A DNA stretch of 64,000 nt, taken from the NCBI RefSeq assembly GCF_030532965.1, contig NZ_JAUNKC010000001.1, positions 124,001 through 188,000 on the forward strand, in the 5' to 3' direction. Below, piece after piece: positions 33,740-41,657 of the stretch. Position numbers and translations under genes: made by a program. The notes under the pieces were generated by a model. That model was not told the DNA's origin. It did not search any database and worked only from the letters and a program-made list of their open reading frames with translations. This DNA comes from Corynebacterium sp. GTDB taxonomy: Bacteria; Actinomycetota; Actinomycetes; Mycobacteriales; Mycobacteriaceae. Every line of letters begins with the position of its first letter. The first letter of the stretch is position 1.

Positions 33740-34375
33740 ATGTCTATTCCGCCAGTATTATCCCAACTCACTACGTCCGAACTGTATCGCCGCGCCCAAG
33801 CGCTATCGATAGTGGAGGCGATCAATGGTCCCGAATGGTCGGATCGCTATTTTTCCTTCACCCCGGACTGGTCCGATAACGAGCAATCGGTGGAGGGTCG
33901 CGATGGCGAGGGCGATAGCCTGCTGATTGTTTTCCAGCCGGAAGGTGTAGCCATCAATGGCTTTTGCATAGATGGGACGTCGGCAGCCACCGGTGACCTG
34001 GTCGGCGGTGATGTCCCGGACTGTTTCTCTGAATTCTATTTCGGGGAGCCGGTTTCAACGATTGGTAGTTCCTTCTGTTTCTACTCATTATCTGACGGAA
34101 AGTGGCAGGGTGCCGAAGCAGAAGCGGGGGTCAGCGATTTCTGGTTGGGCTTTTTCGACGGCGATCCGGCCACCTATCGTGACTGGGCGGTGGATTATTA
34201 TGACGAGCAACCCGGGCTGGAGCAATCCGGTGCACTTGATGTCATTGCCGGTATTTATGCCCACCACCCACTCAGCCGGGCGCAGGTTACCCAATTGGCA
34301 CCGGATTTTGATGACTGGGCGATGCTCAAAGAAGAGGCGATCGCCATCGGCTTCCCACTAGCGCCCGACTTTTAG
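33740..34375 (+). CDS. Conserved-looking cytosolic protein of unknown function
   Basis: 211 residues, acidic and rich in Trp/Tyr/Phe/Asp (F-S-F-T-P-D-W-S-D, D-S-L-L-I-V-F, W-L-G-F-F-D-G-D-P-A-T-Y). The start at 33740 is well supported by AGGAGG. Absence of a signal peptide or helices suggests a soluble globular protein. It follows the SMI1/KNR4-like gene closely, and this pairing resembles immunity-gene arrays. I do not recognise a family; an immunity or stress-adaptor role is speculation. Confidence 0.65.
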   Translation: MSIPPVLSQLTTSELYRRAQALSIVEAINGPEWSDRYFSFTPDWSDNEQSVEGRDGEGDSLLIVFQPEGVAINGFCIDGTSAATGDLVGGDVPDCFSEFYFGEPVSTIGSSFCFYSLSDGKWQGAEAEAGVSDFWLGFFDGDPATYRDWAVDYYDEQPGLEQSGALDVIAGIYAHHPLSRAQVTQLAPDFDDWAMLKEEAIAIGFPLAPDF

Positions 34376-34573
34376 GAATGAGAGCTGGTTATCCCCCGCC
34401 CTTCACCCCCGAACACCACAATAAAAAGCACAAAAGCTACCCTTTAGTGCTGAAATAGGCGGTGGAAAAATTTTTTAGGCTTGACCACCCCATGAGGGGA
34501 CAACTTTCGATTACCATTTTCTTTCGTCACATCCAGTACCTCTATTGTTCATCGTCAATCAAGGAGCTAGCGC

Positions 34574-35155
34574 GTGGGAGAAATCCGAGAAGCGAAGAAA
34601 GCTGCAACCCGCAAGGCACTCGCACGCGCCGCCGCCGAAATTGCGCGAGATCGCGGGGTGGAGGCAATGAGTATCGCCGCGATCACCATGAAGGTGGGGG
34701 TATCGCAACGCACGTTCCATAATTATTTCGATTCCAAAAACGATGCGATCATCGAGTTCGCGATCCTGTGCGTTGATAATCTCATCGACACCATCACCGG
34801 TTTGACGCAGCGAGGCAATCTCATTGATGCGGTGGAGGAGGCCGTGGTGAAGCATCTAGAGGTGGCCGATGAGGATCTTGAGTCTTTTTTCTCCTTGAAG
34901 CTCATGCGGGAACAGTTCGACGTTTACAATAAGGAACGACGCTTCGATGGAGTCATGGAATTGCAACAGCGGGTTTTGGAGAAAACCCAGGCATTGTATC
35001 CGGAGTTAAGCCCGCTGGGGGTACGGGCGCAATTGACAGCTGCGGCCAGCACCGCAAAGCTAGCGTTGGATTTCTATTATTCGTACCATCACAACGAGGG
35101 AAAGCAGAAGGCTGTTTCCCTCGTTCATGAAGCATTCGCCCAGTTGCGGCGCTAA
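34574..35155 (+). CDS. TetR-family regulator
   Basis: A 193-residue repressor. GTG start at 34574 follows AAGGAG at eight bases. The helix-turn-helix lies near 30-55 (M-S-I-A-A-I-T-M-K-V-G-V-S-Q-R-T-F-H-N-Y-F), followed by the signature F-D-S-K-N-D-A. The ligand domain has no recognisable pocket. It is followed at 38 bases by the duplicated-domain protein, which it may regulate. Confidence 0.85.
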   Translation: MGEIREAKKAATRKALARAAAEIARDRGVEAMSIAAITMKVGVSQRTFHNYFDSKNDAIIEFAILCVDNLIDTITGLTQRGNLIDAVEEAVVKHLEVADEDLESFFSLKLMREQFDVYNKERRFDGVMELQQRVLEKTQALYPELSPLGVRAQLTAAASTAKLALDFYYSYHHNEGKQKAVSLVHEAFAQLRR

Positions 35156-35193
35156 ACTTAAAACCCAATAGGGAAAGGTTATGGTGATCTCCG

Positions 35194-36249
35194 GTGTTTC
35201 TAAGTGCGCCTTTATCACTGAGTGATGTTGTTACCGATGGTTTTATCACTCAAGCAGGCATCGATGATATGTTCCGGCTGCGAGGCACCATCACGGAGGT
35301 GGAATACAATCCACAAGGTGATGGTTATGAAGTAGTCCTGCATTACGGCAAGGAAACGCAGGTTTTCGACGCCACAGTGATTGCTCGCATCGATGCCGAT
35401 CGCACAACCTGGTCCTGGGTTGAGGAACCGCAATTCGGCTTCTTGGGAACCTGGCCCAGTGACGACATGATCGCCGCCGCCCGCACGCTGCATAACAACG
35501 GCCCTAGCTTTTTAGTCCCCCAAACCGATGGCTCCACTGATGTGGTGTTGATCGATCGTCATGAATTTCCCGCGTTGCATCCGCGTACCGCGCTGTGCGT
35601 GGGCCTAGCCGCGATGCCTGAGACGATGGATATTCAACGGGCCATTTTAGCGTTCAGTGCCGTAAATCAGCTCAGCATTCACGTCGACGACGACACGATC
35701 ACCTTTGAAGATGGCACCGTCGTCGACCTGAAGGAGCGTCGAGTCCGGGGCCAGTTGTCGTTTAGGGATGTGGTTGCCGACGCGTTTTATTTCTCCGCCG
35801 AGCATCAATTGTTCTTCGACGGAAATTACCCCGCCCCGCTTGTCGCTTTCCAGCCGGAAACCAGTACTCTGATCATTAACGATTCCGTTACTGCCCACGG
35901 CATTTTAGTCGGTACGATCACCGACAATGTGTTCCGGTGGGCGGATGAGCCGGTGCTGCGACAGTTCGCGGTGGATAACGGGGTGTCGGAATTTCTTCGC
36001 ACCGAAATCCCCGTTTCGGAAGCCGCCGAGATGGGCCTGGATTGCGCTGCGAAACGTATTCTGCGGCACTGGACGCACGTTTTCGTCCAGCTTGACGACG
36101 ACACCACGGCGCTGGTGCTCGCCGATGGCCCGACGCTTCGGCTTCCCGCTAAAAACATGGAGGCCACCCAAGCGGTGTTGGCCATCCCAACACCGCCGCA
36201 TGTCGACCATGAGCGGGCAGTCGCCAGCTACCACCAGTTACGGGGTTAG
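35194..36249 (+). CDS. Protein with an internal duplication, DUF6882-like
   Basis: 351 residues made of two similar halves: L-S-L-S-D-V-V-T-D-G-F near 8 matches L-S-F-R-D-V-V-A-D-A-F near 192, and W-S-W-V-E-E-P near 75 matches F-R-W-A-D-E-P near 249. It recalls DUF6882-type proteins, which carry a W-x-W motif, but I am not certain. The GTG start at 35194 has a poor ribosome site, whereas ATG 35181 has GGGAAAGG but is in another frame, so a frameshift near the start is possible. It overlaps the convergent hydrolase gene by 12 bases. Confidence 0.6.
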   Translation: MFLSAPLSLSDVVTDGFITQAGIDDMFRLRGTITEVEYNPQGDGYEVVLHYGKETQVFDATVIARIDADRTTWSWVEEPQFGFLGTWPSDDMIAAARTLHNNGPSFLVPQTDGSTDVVLIDRHEFPALHPRTALCVGLAAMPETMDIQRAILAFSAVNQLSIHVDDDTITFEDGTVVDLKERRVRGQLSFRDVVADAFYFSAEHQLFFDGNYPAPLVAFQPETSTLIINDSVTAHGILVGTITDNVFRWADEPVLRQFAVDNGVSEFLRTEIPVSEAAEMGLDCAAKRILRHWTHVFVQLDDDTTALVLADGPTLRLPAKNMEATQAVLAIPTPPHVDHERAVASYHQLRG

Positions 36250-37287
36250 CGGCTTCAGCACTGCCCGGTACTTTTCGGGATCCACCTCGGCAAACGTCGC
36301 CGGGCGGAATTCCGGGTTACGGCATTTATCCACCAAAACCGCCCGGATGCCCTCGGCGAAGTCTGGTTCCCGTCGGATCACTTCACCGAGTGCGGTTTCT
36401 AGGGCTAATTCCTGACGAATGTCGCTGCATTTCGCGGCGGCAGCCATCAATTCGGTGGCGGCAACAATCGCCGAGGGGCTGGACTTGTCAATGTGTTCGT
36501 AAACGATGCGGACGAAATCCTGGTTCGGGTGGTGTGCCAATGCCGCCTCGATTTCCGACCAGCTATCGAAGCTGAACGTCGCCTCGATGTCGTCGACAAG
36601 CTCGGCGAGCTGCGAAGACTCCGGCTCCTCTTGGGCAAACCGCGCCACCGCCGCAGCAATGCCCTCGGTGATGGCCAACTGCTGGAAACGAGCAATGTCG
36701 GCATGGGGCACAAAGTGGGTGGCCAACCCCGACCACATCATGTCGGCGGGGCTTAACCGCCAGCCGGTGAGCACCAGGAACAATGCCACCGCCGGTGAGG
36801 CGACGCCGCGTTCACCAACCATGCGCTGCAACATGTATGGCACCCCAACATCTGGGATATAGCCGATAGCCATTTCCGGCATAGCGGCGAATGCCTTTTC
36901 TGTGATGACGCGGTGACTACCGTGCGCAGAAATCCCGAGGCCGCCGCCCATCGCTACCCCGTCGATGATGGCGATATACGGTTTGGGGAAATGCGCCAGG
37001 TCGCCGTTCATTTCGTATTCGATGGCGAAGAATTTATCGGCCAACTCCGGCGTGCCAGCCACGACAACGTCGCGGGCGAATCGAACGTCGCCACCAGCGC
37101 AGAACCCTTTTTCGGAATTGGAGTACACGATCACCTGGGTGACGGTGTCGTCCGCTGCCCACTTTTTTAACTGGGTGTCGATGATGTCGATCATGTCCGG
37201 GTTGAGGGAATTGAGTGCCCGCGGGCGATTGAGTTCCAAGATCCCGGTCTGGTTGTCTACTCGGCTAAGAATAAAGTTTTCGGTCAT
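36238..37287 (-). CDS. 3-hydroxyisobutyryl-CoA hydrolase paralog (or enoyl-CoA hydratase)
   Basis: A 349-residue crotonase-superfamily protein whose motifs match the first hydrolase: F-C-A-G-G-D-V, M-G-G-G-L-G-I-S, M-P-E-M-A-I-G-Y-I-P-D-V-G with Glu 138 and Asp 146. It has the same length class (347 versus 349) and the same V-D-K-x-R-N-P-x-x-R-P-A-T ending. A distinct acyl-CoA thioester or a different regulation is possible. It is not in the mmsA operon and overlaps the 3' end of the duplicated-domain gene. Confidence 0.85.
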   Translation of the reverse strand: MTENFILSRVDNQTGILELNRPRALNSLNPDMIDIIDTQLKKWAADDTVTQVIVYSNSEKGFCAGGDVRFARDVVVAGTPELADKFFAIEYEMNGDLAHFPKPYIAIIDGVAMGGGLGISAHGSHRVITEKAFAAMPEMAIGYIPDVGVPYMLQRMVGERGVASPAVALFLVLTGWRLSPADMMWSGLATHFVPHADIARFQQLAITEGIAAAVARFAQEEPESSQLAELVDDIEATFSFDSWSEIEAALAHHPNQDFVRIVYEHIDKSSPSAIVAATELMAAAAKCSDIRQELALETALGEVIRREPDFAEGIRAVLVDKCRNPEFRPATFAEVDPEKYRAVLKPLTP

Positions 37288-37408
37288 GGCAACCAGTGTT
37301 CCATATCACTTTTCTTCGTGCAGCGATTTATGCATGTAGTCTTGAGCGTAACCCCAGAACTAAAAACAACTGGAAATAATCAAAACAATTCAAAAAGGAT
37401 CACAACAT

Positions 37409-38212
37409 ATGCATTACCGGTTGGTGGCCACCGATATGGACGGAACGTTACTGGACGGCCAGCGGCGCATCCCTTCAGAATTTTGGCCCGTACTGAGGCA
37501 ATTGCATGACGAAGGGGTGCATTTTGCACCAGCATCCGGCAGACAGCTCTACACCCTCATGGATCAGTTTGAACCTGCGGGTTTCCCAGTGTCGATCATC
37601 GCGGAAAACGGCACCGTGGTCTACCACGAGGGCGAAATCATCTCGACCACGACGATCAACCCCGAATCCGCAGGTGCCATCATTGATACCGTCTCCGCCA
37701 CTGATTCTCTGGATTGGGGCTTGGTTGTATGCCGCACCGACGGGGCGTTTATCAATCGAACCGACCGGCCGTTTCTCGACCAATGCGAACCGTATTATGC
37801 GCGGTTACGCACAGTCGCCGACCTCAATGAATGCATCAATGATGAGGTCATTAAAATCGCCTTACTAATCTTCGACGATGCCGAGAAAGTTGCTGCCCCC
37901 ATCATGCGGGAGGTGGCCGAAGACCTGACGGTGGCGATATCCGGCCACCACTGGATTGATATGTTCAACCCTGCCGCGAATAAAGGAATAGCCTTTACCC
38001 AATTGGCCGCCGCCATTGGCGTACCGATGGCGCAGACGGTCGCATTTGGCGATTATCTTAACGATACCGAGCTACTGGCTGCCGCTGGCCGGTCGTATGC
38101 CATGGCTAATGCGCATCCGGACATCATCAAAGCGGCGGATTTCCTCGCGCCTGCCAATACCGACAACGGAGTGGTTACCGAACTGCAAAAGCTCCTAGCC
38201 GGGAATTATTAA
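37409..38212 (+). CDS. HAD-superfamily phosphatase, Cof-like
   Basis: 267 residues. Motif I is A-T-D-M-D-G-T-L-L with nucleophile Asp 9, followed by the Cof-type cap (I-A-E-N-G-T-V-V-Y), and motif IV G-D-Y-L-N-D-T-E-L-L. Such enzymes dephosphorylate sugar phosphates or cofactors (for example FMN or pyridoxal phosphate), usually loosely. A-rich AAAAAGGATC precedes the ATG. Confidence 0.88.
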   Translation: MHYRLVATDMDGTLLDGQRRIPSEFWPVLRQLHDEGVHFAPASGRQLYTLMDQFEPAGFPVSIIAENGTVVYHEGEIISTTTINPESAGAIIDTVSATDSLDWGLVVCRTDGAFINRTDRPFLDQCEPYYARLRTVADLNECINDEVIKIALLIFDDAEKVAAPIMREVAEDLTVAISGHHWIDMFNPAANKGIAFTQLAAAIGVPMAQTVAFGDYLNDTELLAAAGRSYAMANAHPDIIKAADFLAPANTDNGVVTELQKLLAGNY

Positions 38213-38213
38213 A

Positions 38214-38244
38214 CCGGGTGCGGCATTACTAGCACCACACCCGG
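38214..38244. terminator. Hairpin between convergent HAD and PPK2 genes
   Basis: CCGGGTG (38214-38220) pairs with CACCCGG (38238-38244), with an inner GTGC/GCAC pair. T-run weak. Confidence 0.45.
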
Positions 38245-38257
38245 CTATAGTCACGAG

Positions 38258-39124
38258 TTACTTTTCGCGGTTTTTCTTAAGCTCCAGTTCCGAGGCAACA
38301 TCAGGCACATAGCGGAAATCCGAACGCGGTGGCCGTTCGTAACCGGTCTCGGAGCTTGGCCTATTAGGAATCTCTGGAAGCGGTCGGTCGATTTTCTCAT
38401 ACGGAATGGTCGACAACAGGTGAGAAATCACATTGATCCGAGATCGCTTCTTGTCCTCCGATTCCACCGTGTACCACGGGGCGGAGGGGATATCGGTGTG
38501 GATGAACATCTCGTCTTTCGCCCGCGAGTAATCCTCCCAGCGGGTAATCGACTGCAAATCCATGGGGGATAGCTTCCACCGGCGCAGCGGATCGTTGCGG
38601 CGGGACTTAAAGCGAGCGATTTGTTCATCGTCGGACACCGAGAACCAGTATTTGCGCAACATGATTCCGTCTTCCACGAGGAGACGCTCAAAAATCGGGG
38701 CCTGGTGCAGGAACCGCCGGTATTCCTGCGATGTGCAAAAGCCCATCACCCGCTCTACCCCGGCGCGGTTATACCAGGATCGGTCGAAGATAACGATCTC
38801 CCCCTTGGTGGGCAACCGTTCGATATAGCGCTGGAAATACCACTGTCCTTGTTCCCGCGAGCTGGGGGCAGGAAGCGCCTCAATGCGGCAGGTACGCGGG
38901 TTGAGGTATTGGGTAATGCGTTTGATTGCCGATCCCTTGCCGGCGGCGTCGCGGCCCTCCATGATGATGACGAGCCGGGCGCCGGTTTCCACCACCCATT
39001 GTTGCATGTCGACTAATTCAGCTTGCAGCCGTTTGAGTTCGGTTTCGTAGGCTTGTTTCGACAGTTTTGCGGGTTTGGAGTGTTTTTTCTTGGGCTTTTT
39101 CGGATCCTTTTTATCTTTCGCCAT
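38258..39124 (-). CDS. ppk2: Polyphosphate kinase 2
   Basis: A 288-residue PPK2-family kinase that uses polyphosphate to phosphorylate nucleotides (typically GDP or ADP) or the reverse. Walker A E-G-R-D-A-A-G-K-G-S, Walker B F-D-R-S-W-Y-N-R-A-G-V-E-R-V-M-G, and the lid S-V-S-D-D-E-Q-I-A-R-F-K-x-R all appear. A lysine-rich N-terminus (K-D-K-K-D-P-K-K-P-K-K-K) is common in corynebacterial copies. ATG 39124 is preferred over a TTG at 39160; neither has a strong ribosome site. Confidence 0.9.
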   Translation of the reverse strand: MAKDKKDPKKPKKKHSKPAKLSKQAYETELKRLQAELVDMQQWVVETGARLVIIMEGRDAAGKGSAIKRITQYLNPRTCRIEALPAPSSREQGQWYFQRYIERLPTKGEIVIFDRSWYNRAGVERVMGFCTSQEYRRFLHQAPIFERLLVEDGIMLRKYWFSVSDDEQIARFKSRRNDPLRRWKLSPMDLQSITRWEDYSRAKDEMFIHTDIPSAPWYTVESEDKKRSRINVISHLLSTIPYEKIDRPLPEIPNRPSSETGYERPPRSDFRYVPDVASELELKKNREK

Positions 39125-39173
39125 GGTTTTAAATGTAGTTCGCAATAGGTAGCGATACAAGGAATTCCAGTGG

Positions 39174-40334
39174 CTAATTTGCTGCGCAACCGATGTCGAT
39201 CGTTTCGAATTCCGGTGTAAACGGCCAGGGCTGTTCGTAGGCTATGTCGAGCTTGGAATAGACCTTGGTGTTGTATCCGCAGTCGCGCAGGTCACGAGCG
39301 GTTACCGTCACGGGTGCCTGATGGAAGGTCCCTTCGGCGCAGAACGGGTCGCAGTCATTGATGTGCGCTGTACCGTGCGCGGTGGCGGTATCGGCACGCC
39401 AGGTGTCCCAACGTAAGTTATCCACCGTATAATTGGCATCGCCGCAGCTTAGAACCACTTCCTTCGGGCCGGTTAGCCCGTCGACCGATACGCAATTGAG
39501 GATCGCTGCGGCCGTGACGGTAGTGGTGATCCCCTCGCCGAGTAGGCCATGTACCCGCACCAATTGCCCGGTGGCGGGCAGAATATCGAAGCTCAACCGA
39601 TCGGTTTCCCGGATGATGGAAACGACATCGTCGGCCCCGGCCGGGGTACGCGCGGGATAAACGGTGGCTAATTCGTTGCCCTCCAATTCGGACAGGAAGT
39701 GGTACAGGTTTTTCTGTTGCCGATTATCAAGCCCCGGCGTAAGCAAGAGGCGCAGCGCACCGCGCGCTGGCGAGTCCGGTGAGATCGCGGCCGCAAGTGC
39801 GGCGACGTCTGCCGTTTCGTTGACGGCCGCGGTATCGGTTTCTGGTAGTGGGTTGTCCAGCTGCGCGCGCAACTCCTCGCTTAAGGTACCGCTGGCTTGG
39901 GTTTCGGCGGCGGTGGTGCCGTCTTGGCCGGTGCGATACGCCACGGTTACGCTGCCGGTGTCGTCGGCGTCGGTGCGCACTAAGAAGTCCGCGCTGCCGA
40001 CGGCGAAGTCGGTGCTGTCCGGCTGGCTGGCCGCCGCGCTGGCAGCTTGGTCGAGCATTTCTTCGGCGGTGGCAGATGCGGGAAATAGTCGGGGGAACAT
40101 AAACGCGCCGCCTGCGAGAATGGCGATGGTCGCGGCCGCGGACAGCCACCGGCTAACCGTGTGGTGCCGGGTGCGGGGATTCCGCGGGGTTGCTTGTCGA
40201 CGCTCGGCCAGTTCGTTCGGCAGTATTCGTTCGAGGGTTTCGCGTTGCTGGGTTTTATCCGCCTCGCTTAACCGACAAGACGGCACCGGATTCATTGCAC
40301 GCAATTGTTCTAGGATGTCGTCGTGGTTATCCAT
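39174..40334 (-). CDS. Membrane-anchored protein in a sigma-factor operon (possible anti-sigma)
   Basis: 386 residues: a cytosolic N-terminus (about 1-62) with Cys 20, a single membrane helix at about 63-82 and a large extracytoplasmic domain rich in Asp, Thr, Ala with several Cys (C-V-S, S-C-G-D, D-C-D-P-F-C, D-C-G-Y, I-G-C). The topology (short cytosolic tail, one helix, outside domain) and overlap of its ATG with the sigma stop (ATGGATAA) suggest an anti-sigma or CU044_5270-like partner. The classical H-x3-C-x2-C zinc motif is absent, so the mechanism is unclear. AAGGAA supports the start. Confidence 0.7.
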   Translation of the reverse strand: MDNHDDILEQLRAMNPVPSCRLSEADKTQQRETLERILPNELAERRQATPRNPRTRHHTVSRWLSAAATIAILAGGAFMFPRLFPASATAEEMLDQAASAAASQPDSTDFAVGSADFLVRTDADDTGSVTVAYRTGQDGTTAAETQASGTLSEELRAQLDNPLPETDTAAVNETADVAALAAAISPDSPARGALRLLLTPGLDNRQQKNLYHFLSELEGNELATVYPARTPAGADDVVSIIRETDRLSFDILPATGQLVRVHGLLGEGITTTVTAAAILNCVSVDGLTGPKEVVLSCGDANYTVDNLRWDTWRADTATAHGTAHINDCDPFCAEGTFHQAPVTVTARDLRDCGYNTKVYSKLDIAYEQPWPFTPEFETIDIGCAAN

Positions 40335-40833
40335 CTGAGGGTTCCTTGAGTTTTTCCGCAAGCCGCTGCCGGGCGCGATGAAGCCGCACCCGGGCGTTTT
40401 CCGGCGAAATATGTAACACTTGGGCTATTTCTTTGGGGCTTAGGCTTTCCCACGTATGCAGAGTGAGCACTTCTTGGTCGGATTCGGGAAGCTCGTGCAG
40501 TGCACTGAGCACGTCTAACCTGCTGACCACCGCATCGACCGCGCTAAGCGCGATCACAGTATTACAGGCTGCCGCTTTACGGTGTAGCTTCTGATCCTGC
40601 TCCCGTTTACGGTAAAACTCCAAAAGCACGTTTCGGGCAATGCCGTACAACCACGGCAACGGCGGATCAGCGGCGTCCTCCCATTTGCTCCAGGCACGCA
40701 GAAAAACCTCCGCCGCCAGCTCGGCGGCGTGGTCATAATCACTGCGGCGTCGAAGATAGGCGAGTACCTGCGGGTAATCGTCGTTATAGGTCGCGATAAA
40801 GGTCGCTCGCCTATCAGTAGTCCGAATGGACAC
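40327..40833 (-). CDS. ECF-type RNA polymerase sigma factor
   Basis: A 168-residue extracytoplasmic-function sigma factor. Region 2 (about 13-75) includes L-A-A-E-V-F-L-R-A-W and P-W-L-Y-G-I-A-R-N-V; region 4 (about 115-160) includes L-P-E-S-D-Q-E-V-L-T-L-H and the recognition helix S-P-K-E-I-A-Q-V-L-H-I-S-P-E-N-A-R-V-R-L. It is the second gene of a three-gene unit: secreted protein, sigma factor, membrane protein. The signal would probably be sensed outside the membrane. Confidence 0.88.
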   Translation of the reverse strand: MSIRTTDRRATFIATYNDDYPQVLAYLRRRSDYDHAAELAAEVFLRAWSKWEDAADPPLPWLYGIARNVLLEFYRKREQDQKLHRKAAACNTVIALSAVDAVVSRLDVLSALHELPESDQEVLTLHTWESLSPKEIAQVLHISPENARVRLHRARQRLAEKLKEPSDG

Positions 40834-40850
40834 GACTAACCTCGCACCAA

Positions 40851-41243
40851 TTAGTGGTTATCGCCATTGCCGGAATCTGGGAAAACCACGGTTCCGGAAT
40901 AGCCCGATTGGCACACAACCGTCGCGGTGTGTCGACCATCCACAGGACCTGCGGAAATCTGGCTTGGGGCTGTGACGTAGCCGATCAGCTCACCCATATC
41001 GGCGGCTGGACTCATGATCGCGGAAGCCCCAAAAGAGGTGAACAACAACGCCCGGGTGTCCCGATCGGAACACGGTGCAGACACCAGGATTTCGGCCCCC
41101 GGCTTCAACGGATCGTGAATGGTCACCGGCGTCGACACCGTAGGTGACGGTTGTCCGGTGATCCACGGCAATTCCGGCGGAATGCTCGACGTGTTCGAGC
41201 TGAGTGCCGCCACTGCGGCGATGGTCGCAACGATCGAATTCAT
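40851..41243 (-). CDS. Small secreted protein upstream of the sigma factor
   Basis: 130 residues with a short signal-like N-terminus (M-N-S-I-V-A-T-I-A-A-V-A-A-L-S) and a Pro/Thr/Ser-rich body with Cys at about 59 and 112. GGAGG at good spacing supports ATG 41243 rather than the longer frame. It is 17 bases before the sigma gene. No family recognised. Position suggests it is a target or modulator of the sigma system. Confidence 0.65.
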   Translation of the reverse strand: MNSIVATIAAVAALSSNTSSIPPELPWITGQPSPTVSTPVTIHDPLKPGAEILVSAPCSDRDTRALLFTSFGASAIMSPAADMGELIGYVTAPSQISAGPVDGRHTATVVCQSGYSGTVVFPDSGNGDNH

Positions 41244-41309
41244 AATTGATCCTCCAATCAAATCACATGTCATCTAGTTTGTGACACTTGCGGCCATCAC
41301 CGTTACACC

Positions 41310-41636
41310 TTAATTTTCCACCTTAAATTCCGCCATGCGATCCCAGTCGGTCTTACCTGGGATCAACGTGTTGATGATCTGAGGGGTCTCCACCAACAAC
41401 TTCGGCAATTCCTCGCAAGCCCTGCGGAAATGCTCCGAAGACACATGCGCATTAGCCCCATCGTCGGCAAAACCCTCGACCAGAATGAACTGCTGCGGAT
41501 TGGCTGGATCGACGTACCAGTCGAAAAAGAGATTGCCCTCCTCGGCGCGCGTGGCATCCGTGTACCACTGAATCGTGTCCAAAAACGTAGCCGCGCATTC
41601 CGGGCGGGCGGTGAATTTCACGTTAATTAAAATCAT
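41310..41636 (-). CDS. Antibiotic-biosynthesis-monooxygenase-domain protein
   Basis: 108 residues of the ABM ferredoxin-like fold: a beta strand I-N-V-K-F-T-A, a helix, then N-L-F-F-D-W-Y-V-D-P-A-N-P-Q-Q-F-I-L-V-E-G-F-A-D (family core, here in pieces), and a C-terminal H-V-S-S-E-H-F motif. Members act as small quinol monooxygenases or heme/quinone-modifying proteins; substrate not known. Stands alone between the secreted protein and the ABC-F gene. Confidence 0.82.
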   Translation of the reverse strand: MILINVKFTARPECAATFLDTIQWYTDATRAEEGNLFFDWYVDPANPQQFILVEGFADDGANAHVSSEHFRRACEELPKLLVETPQIINTLIPGKTDWDRMAEFKVEN

Positions 41637-41657
41637 GAGTCCTCATTCTAGTCTCAG

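Noticed and set aside
39664..40338. A 224-codon plus-strand frame opposite the putative anti-sigma gene
   Set aside because: Ser/Arg/Val-rich antisense product; the minus-strand gene has an AAGGAA ribosome site, membrane helix and overlap with the sigma gene.
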